Source of the DNA: Atopsyche davidsoni
Lineage: Eukaryota; Arthropoda; Insecta; Trichoptera; Hydrobiosidae
Direction: 5' to 3'
Length of the DNA: 64,000 nucleotides
Assembly (NCBI GenBank): GCA_022113835.1
Contig: JAILWY010000002.1
Span: 2,892,501-2,956,500, forward strand
Shown: one piece after another, positions 58,316-64,000 of the stretch
How positions within the stretch are numbered: the stretch's first letter is position 1
Layout: the number at the start of each line of letters is the position of its first letter
The notes under the pieces: generated by a model
Told to the model about the DNA's origin: nothing
What the model saw: the letters and a program-made list of their open reading frames with translations, nothing else
Database searches by the model: none
Translations under genes and position numbers: made by a program

Positions 58316-60471
58316 ATATAAGTTGGTTCAATAATAGATTTAAGGTAGTCGTAAGACTAAAAGAGTTATGGAAGCTATATTTTCATTTTGAACAAAATTT
58401 TCACACTGTGTATTGCCATATTATTATTTAAAATATATTATACATCAACTATTGGATAGAATGGTCTACATGAGTCATTGCTTAGAGCTGTATGTTTAGT
58501 TTTGAAGCAAAGTATTTTTTACACTCAGAATAACATACACTGACAAGTGTAATTTTTCAATATAAGTTTAAAATAAACGCGTTTAGAATGTAACCAATCA
58601 AGATAAAATAGTTTTTAATGCAAGATGGGAATCAGTACAATTAGTCGAAATGTGTTTTAAAACGCTCCCATACACCCTGCGAGGCGACACGGGCCGCAGT
58701 GAAATCCCGGCTAAGCTGTATTTGCGAGCGACACGAGTACCCGTGTCTCCGCCCGCACACGTACACGTACACGTGCCCAGGTGAGTAGTCAGGTGTGCCG
58801 TGTCGCAGCAAGACAGGCTCACATTTTACGAGCGTTCGATCTAATTGGGCGGCAGATTGGTCCAGCTTAGGCGGGCGGGCCGGGGCGATAGGCGATCTTG
58901 CGCCCCCGCCGCCCCCGCCGCCCCAGCCGCCCCCGCCGCCCCCGCCCAACTTCGGCCAACTTTCCTTTGTGAGCGGACTTTATGATCAGTGGAGGTAATT
59001 TAAGCTCGGCGATAGTTGGAAAACTTGAATTTGCTGTTTTAGTAAAGTTGCGCGTCGACCGAGAAGTTTGAGCGCTGCGTAGATTCCAGCAAGATAAATG
59101 GCTTGATTGCGGCTTTATGAGCAGTATATAACGCACGCTGGATAGTTTATGGGGCCAGTAGCGCCTCAAGGGCGCTCGGGGCGAGACATTACTGAGGCCT
59201 TTATGGTATATCTTACTATACAGCTTTTCAAAAGTCTACCTTTGTTTCATTAAATATGTAGAAATTGTCCAGGTTTAAAAAATACGCCCCAGACACTCGG
59301 TTAATCGTAGTTATTTTGAAACTATTAAAATTATAAACTAATTAATCAGAACATGGCACGTTAAGAGGAAGAAGGCATGTTAGAGCTTAAATGATATGAC
59401 AATATAATATTATAAGTTTTATAAAAAAAAAACAGTCTCAACTTCCCGAGTATAAAATTAAACTACGTCATGATCTCTCTATAGTTATAATAAAAAATAA
59501 TTACTAATTAAACCTGTTTTTATAATTATTATATGTGGTTGTTTAATAGTTCACAGGGTAGCATTTTTCAAAAAAATAGTGTCCACATAAAATAAGGAAA
59601 AAAATAAGCGATATATTTATGCTTGTGTGTTTTTGCATTTATTATAGTATGAGGCTAATTAAAAATATTTAATGTTAATGGGCACGTGGGATGATTTACA
59701 CGGGCCGAGCAGGTAAGTGAGGCAATAACTTAAGTGCACAAAGAGCCGATCTGAATGGGCGTTTGTCCGTTGTTGGGGTGTCTCCTTGGCAGTTTCCTGG
59801 AGAAGGCCATAACTTTGTGCCCTTTGGGGGGGATGGTCAGCAGACAGCTCCTGAATGCCGCCCCTCTGCGATACTAACACATATTAATTAGAAGATAAGC
59901 ATGTCATTAGGGACCTGAAGAATACAATTAATGTATTGTTTGTTTGTTTATTTTACAGATATATTTTGAACAAATTCTGTCAAACACAAAGAATTGTACC
60001 AAATTAACCTATGGAGTCGTTTTTCTAAGTTTTCAGTTGTAATATAACTCATAAAACGACGCGAATGGATTGCTCATGCATAGCATAAAATAATATTTTA
60101 TTTAAAGCACTTAAGTCAGATCCCCTTTTTTCTTTATAATTTTAATAAGTACGTATCTAAATTTTATCCAAACAGTAGGCCATAAGTTCCGAGAGTAAAT
60201 TTGTTACTATTTCGAATGAAGCCCAGCGCAGAGAGATTACAAAGAAACTTAAGAGCCCTGCTGCAGTTATGTTCTTATATTGTGTCTCAAACACAATAGA
60301 CTCACGTATTCTGGGCAATCGTAGCAGCATAAAGATAAAAAGCCACTGCCGGCGCCCTACGACAGTCTATCGCGCCCAACGCCCCGCGCCCAACGCCCCA
60401 CGCTCGAGGGGATGCTGGGACAAGGGGTGCGCACGTCGGCAGCTATTCTGCGGACAGGACTTCATCTCACG
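58316..60471. other. GC-rich islands and possible regulatory block
   Basis: The island 58650-58960 contains a CCGCCCCCG tandem stretch (58901-58946). Next to it, 58960-59215 is unique and holds four TTTATG sites on the plus strand within about 225 bp (58979, 59114, 59146, 59199). Smaller islands lie at 59690-59875 and 60340-60470. No gene recognised. Confidence 0.45.
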
Positions 60472-60474
60472 TTT

Positions 60475-60570
<96 letters not shown>
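60472..60570. repeat. Long AT microsatellite
   Basis: About 100 bp of (TA)n with two interruptions (AAATA, TTTATA). One of the longest simple repeats in the window; likely unstable and length-polymorphic. Confidence 0.95.
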
Positions 60571-61666
60571 CTTTGACACTTGTGAATATCGAAGAACTCG
60601 ATTATAAAAAAGTCGCTTAAACCGATTATGTACTCGATTATAAATTTTTATTTTATATCAATGATGAATCCGCTATGAATTGCATACAGTTCTGATGCAA
60701 AAATTGCAAAAAAAATAATTTATACATGCCATTACGATATATTACATTATAACAAAACAACTGAAAATTTTATTTTTAGTCCAAAGCTAAAATAAAAATT
60801 ATGCATTAAGTAAGCTAATATTTTGAAAATAAAATCTTCAAATTTAATTACCAATTGCAGTATCACTTTTAATTTACATTGCCGATTAATTTAAATAGGA
60901 TTCTTGGAAACAGCTTGTTTCTAGAAAACACAAATTTTTATTGATCAAAAGCACCTAATATATATAGATTGAAGATAATAGAATCATGTAAGTTATTGTT
61001 TTTGTATAATACACCAAGGATATTTTGTGCCCGTTTAGTAAAAAAAAAACCCAGGAGTAAAATAGAGAATATACTATAAAATCCTAATATATAAAATCTA
61101 ATCAGTATTAATTATCTTTTATGATATTGAATAACCAATATTTATTGGGATTTTGTTTAATTTGTTTATATTTCTGTTAAGAAGGTGCAGTCTGTGAGCG
61201 CCTTGAATTACTTTCAGTCCACTTGAGTCGGCAGTGAGATTAAGTCTTTATACGTCCTCGTGTGCGCGGTGCACCAGGGGGGGGCCCATGGGGGGCCAGG
61301 GGGGCCCAGGGGGGCTAAGGGGGGCCAGGGGGTCCGGCGCTACTTGCACGTCTCTTATCTGCATGCCCCGCCCGTAACTAAGATAACTTGAAATTCCAAC
61401 GGCGACTCGGACTCTGTTTTCTGTGCGCCACAATACCCCCCGGACAATGGCCGCGGTCTGCTCTCACGGTGCATGTGCAAGCCCGGCGTCTCTAAGATTG
61501 GCACAAGCAGCTACTTGTCATAATATTTTTTTAAAATTAAAAAAATAATCATTTTTTAACTATAAAACTGTATTAATTAACAAAATTTAAAAAAAAGCTC
61601 TACCACATTTATACATTTAGTTAAAAAGTACAACACATTTCATGCTGTGTGAAACGACATATTGTA
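60571..61666. other. AT-rich DNA and a G-rich island
   Basis: The island 61250-61480 opens with a G-rich minisatellite-like tract (61276-61333, GGGGGGCC(C/A)(A/T) units) followed by complex GC-rich sequence. The rest is AT-rich. Confidence 0.5.
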
Positions 61667-61998
61667 CAGTAAAACCTCAATATAACGGACCGATTGGGGA
61701 GAGGGGGTGTCCGTTAGAGCCGAAAGTCCATTTTTTTTTGAAAATACACTTTATTTAGACATAAATAATAAATATATAACACAAACAAAATTCTATTTAA
61801 TTGTCTTGACGTTGCTGTTTGATATCGACGCGCTCGCTTTCAGTAATCCTACTAAAAAGGAATCAAATTTTTGTTTGCACTTATGAATTTTGCTGTTTTT
61901 TATAATCTACTCTCAAAAATTACGATTTTTTACATTTAAAACGTTTTTATTTTTTTTACATTTGACCGGATTTTTGTCCGTTATATCGAGTTTTACTG
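61667..61998 (+). mobile_element. pogo/Tigger-like short element, both ends intact
   Basis: It begins CAGTAAAACCTCAATATAAC and ends TTATATCGAGTTTTACTG, good inverted ends of about 20 bp, with TA on the left (61665-61666). Subterminal TCCGTTA motifs occur near both ends. It is 332 bp with no transposase. It belongs to the same family as the degraded element at 19180. Confidence 0.85.
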
Positions 61999-62828
61999 CA
62001 CTTCTATGTAATACGCTTTCTATAAAAATAGTGATGGGAGTGAGGGTGAGATATTCAAAAATATTTTGAAACATACTGTAATGAGCTTATAGTTTATACA
62101 ACATAAGTTTGGATAACAAACCGTACTTTTAGAGTACTAAATAAGAAATGAACTAATATCAAGCTAGAACATACATTGGTTTTTTTTGTGTCGTGACAGC
62201 AGAAATTTTAAAAGAAATATTTATATGATGAAGTGACAATAAAAGTTAAATAAACTGGTATAAATGATGTGCAGTAAGAAATTATAGTTAATCAATTTGT
62301 ATCATTACTAGATAGTTTATACTCCGCAGGTATAAAAAAGTTATCATATACGTTCATACGACTCATTTCATGCTGTATTTCTATGTAATATATAATTGTT
62401 TGTAGAAACAAATTAAATATACGTTGGTCAGTTTTTATTGATGAAAATAAGCTCCGGTGATAAAGGCAGTCTGCGTACATTTCATCATCACAGAGTGTGA
62501 CATAAAGTGGAGTTTTATTAGGTATATTTTTCCGGTCGCTCGGAGGCGGGCAATCACATTAATGGAGTGCAGACCGTCCCCGGCGGCCATGCTGCAAGCC
62601 GTTAAGTTTATGTAAATAATTAAGCGAGAAGTTATCTTCGCGATAATGGAGTGAAGTGTGCGGGAAAGTAATTCCGATGTTGCAAACGACCCGTCCTTCC
62701 GTGCAGCGTTGCGGAAAACTTAACACACTTGCCCAGAGCCAACGCCGCTGCACTCGTCGGCATCTCTACACAACACGCTCCATGGAAATGCTTGTTTGTT
62801 TCATCAACATGTCTGCGATTGGGAAATA
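61999..62828. other. AT-rich DNA with a possible regulatory block
   Basis: The block 62525-62780 is unique and GC-balanced, with CACATTAATGGAG, AAGTTTATGTAAATAATTAA and GCGATAATGGAG. The frames are open on both strands but unrecognised. Confidence 0.4.
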
Positions 62829-63025
62829 TTCTACAGCAGTGGTTATCAAACTTTTTGAAAACGCGACCTCTTTGTGAGTAAAAAAAAATTCAGGCGATCC
62901 CCGTTCAGGGCCTTAATAAAACTATGTCAGTGATTTGTCAAAATTTGTTATTTTATTTTAACCGCGAACCCCCGAGTAAGGCATTGTGGGTCGCGACCCA
63001 CAGGTTGACACACACTGTTCTAGAG
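62829..63025. mobile_element. hAT-like short element with 8-bp target duplication
   Basis: The element 62837-63017 (181 bp) begins CAGTGGTTATCAAAC and ends GACACACACTG. Direct repeats TTCTACAG (62829-62836) and TTCTAGAG (63018-63025) match at seven of eight positions. A GGTCGCGACCC palindrome sits near the right end. It is too short to encode anything. Confidence 0.82.
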
Positions 63026-64000
63026 AAGCAGTTGTTATTTTATTATACCAAGGCGCTCTGTGGAGGGATATTTGATTTGACGTTTGAGTGTTATAAAACC
63101 TGGATTGAATTTTTTAAGACCATCGTATATTTACGTACAAAAAATGAAACATATTCGCTCTTTTGTGGTGATGTATCAAATTGTTAAACACATGTGTATA
63201 TTGTTGTTATAAAGACGTAACTTTGATTGTTGTCTGTTGGAGAAATGTTGACTATCAGCCTCTCCAAATATTATTGGATCTGCACAAACAACCGCGTCCA
63301 GCGTGGAAATAATTCCGATCTTTGCGGTGCCTCCCGCCCCTACCCTCTGGCTCGCCCCCCTCTCCTCCTTGGACTATCTTCCTCGGCCGATACCACCCCC
63401 GCTCCCCCGACCCCCGCTTTAATCACCCGTCCCCTAGCAACCGACCGACCAACCGACACCCAGCCACCCTTCCATAATTAAACTATATAAAAGGGGTGGA
63501 TAAGCTGAGGCTCTCGAGTAATGCCTCCCGGCTCCGGGAATTGAAAAACTGTTTTTGATGATGACATGCAATCGAAGTAAGTAATATTTCATAAGAACAA
63601 TTATATTATAAAACAAAATGCCAAATGTGAAAAACAAAAAAACAAAAAAAAAACTATATGTGATTGTATCACACCTTAATTGTGAACCCTTCTTTGATTT
63701 TTCAAGTAGAAACTGAGTATTAAAATATTTGAATTTGATGAATATTTTATTTGATAATTTAATTTAAAAAATATAAATATAATATAAGGAATGCTTTTAC
63801 TCAAAAATATTTACTCATTATTGACATCAAAAAGTGTTGTTTAAAAATAATTGAAATATGTGTAGCTTCTCACAGCAATAGATAAAAAGAATACTGTAAC
63901 GCTGAAAATAATATTTTAATGAACACATGTGTTCATTCACAAATAAATTAAGTGTAATTACTCAAAATGGTTGGCCGTCGCTGATTTATAACCGTTCTCC
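63026..64000. other. Mixed DNA to the right edge
   Basis: The island 63290-63530 is C-rich with CCGACC tandem motifs at 63440-63460 and ends in TATATAAAAGGGG (63484-63496), a TATA-like motif without an identifiable gene downstream. The last ~450 bp is AT-rich. Confidence 0.4.

Noticed and set aside
60367..60607. Open frames encoding long Ile-Tyr runs
   Set aside because: They are translations of the (TA)n microsatellite.
1..64000. CRISPR arrays, bacterial operons, ribosomal RNA genes, intact retroviral or LINE reverse transcriptase
   Set aside because: None was seen. No regular repeat-spacer arrays, no Shine-Dalgarno-led gene strings, no rRNA-like sequence, and no YXDD-type reverse transcriptase frame was found in either strand by eye.

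Overview
The window is nuclear DNA from an animal, most likely an arthropod and probably an insect. The evidence is a compact ten-exon GT-AG gene in AT-rich DNA, mariner, pogo/Tigger-type, hAT-type and TTAA-flanked DNA elements, tRNA-derived SINEs, and hammerhead motifs of the kind carried by Penelope-like elements. The species cannot be named from the sequence.

Layout. The first 42 bases hold what looks like the start codon and first 14 codons of a gene running off the left edge on the minus strand. It is divergent from the only complete gene, at 1309-5119 (+): a ten-exon DLST gene for the E2 subunit (dihydrolipoyllysine succinyltransferase) of mitochondrial 2-oxoglutarate dehydrogenase. All ten exons join in frame to 479 codons plus stop.

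From about 5.2 kb to the right edge (almost 59 kb) I find no other convincing protein-coding gene. This part is AT-rich intergenic DNA with three layers. (1) Mobile-element debris: a split and frameshifted mariner; an internally deleted element related to the DD(D/E) group with WPPRSPDLSP; a decayed 2.4-kb transposase element with matching termini; three pogo/Tigger-like short elements; two hAT-like short elements with 8-bp target duplications; four copies of a ~550-bp TTAA-flanked element; about a dozen copies of an unnamed ~400-bp repeat; and a tRNA-Thr-like SINE family. (2) Palindromic elements carrying hammerhead ribozyme motifs, two of them with an intact core, plus a ~1-kb inverted duplication whose arms lie 16 kb apart. 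(3) Many isolated 100-400 bp GC-rich islands without repeats or long ORFs. Some contain homeobox-type TTTAT or TAAT sites and may be cis-regulatory, so the region may be a regulatory desert next to DLST.

The strongest unusual signal is the hammerhead-bearing foldback family at 17.4, 21.8, 23.9 and 39.5 kb. Its short stem III is the self-complementary hexamer ACUAGU, which would allow dimeric ribozymes.
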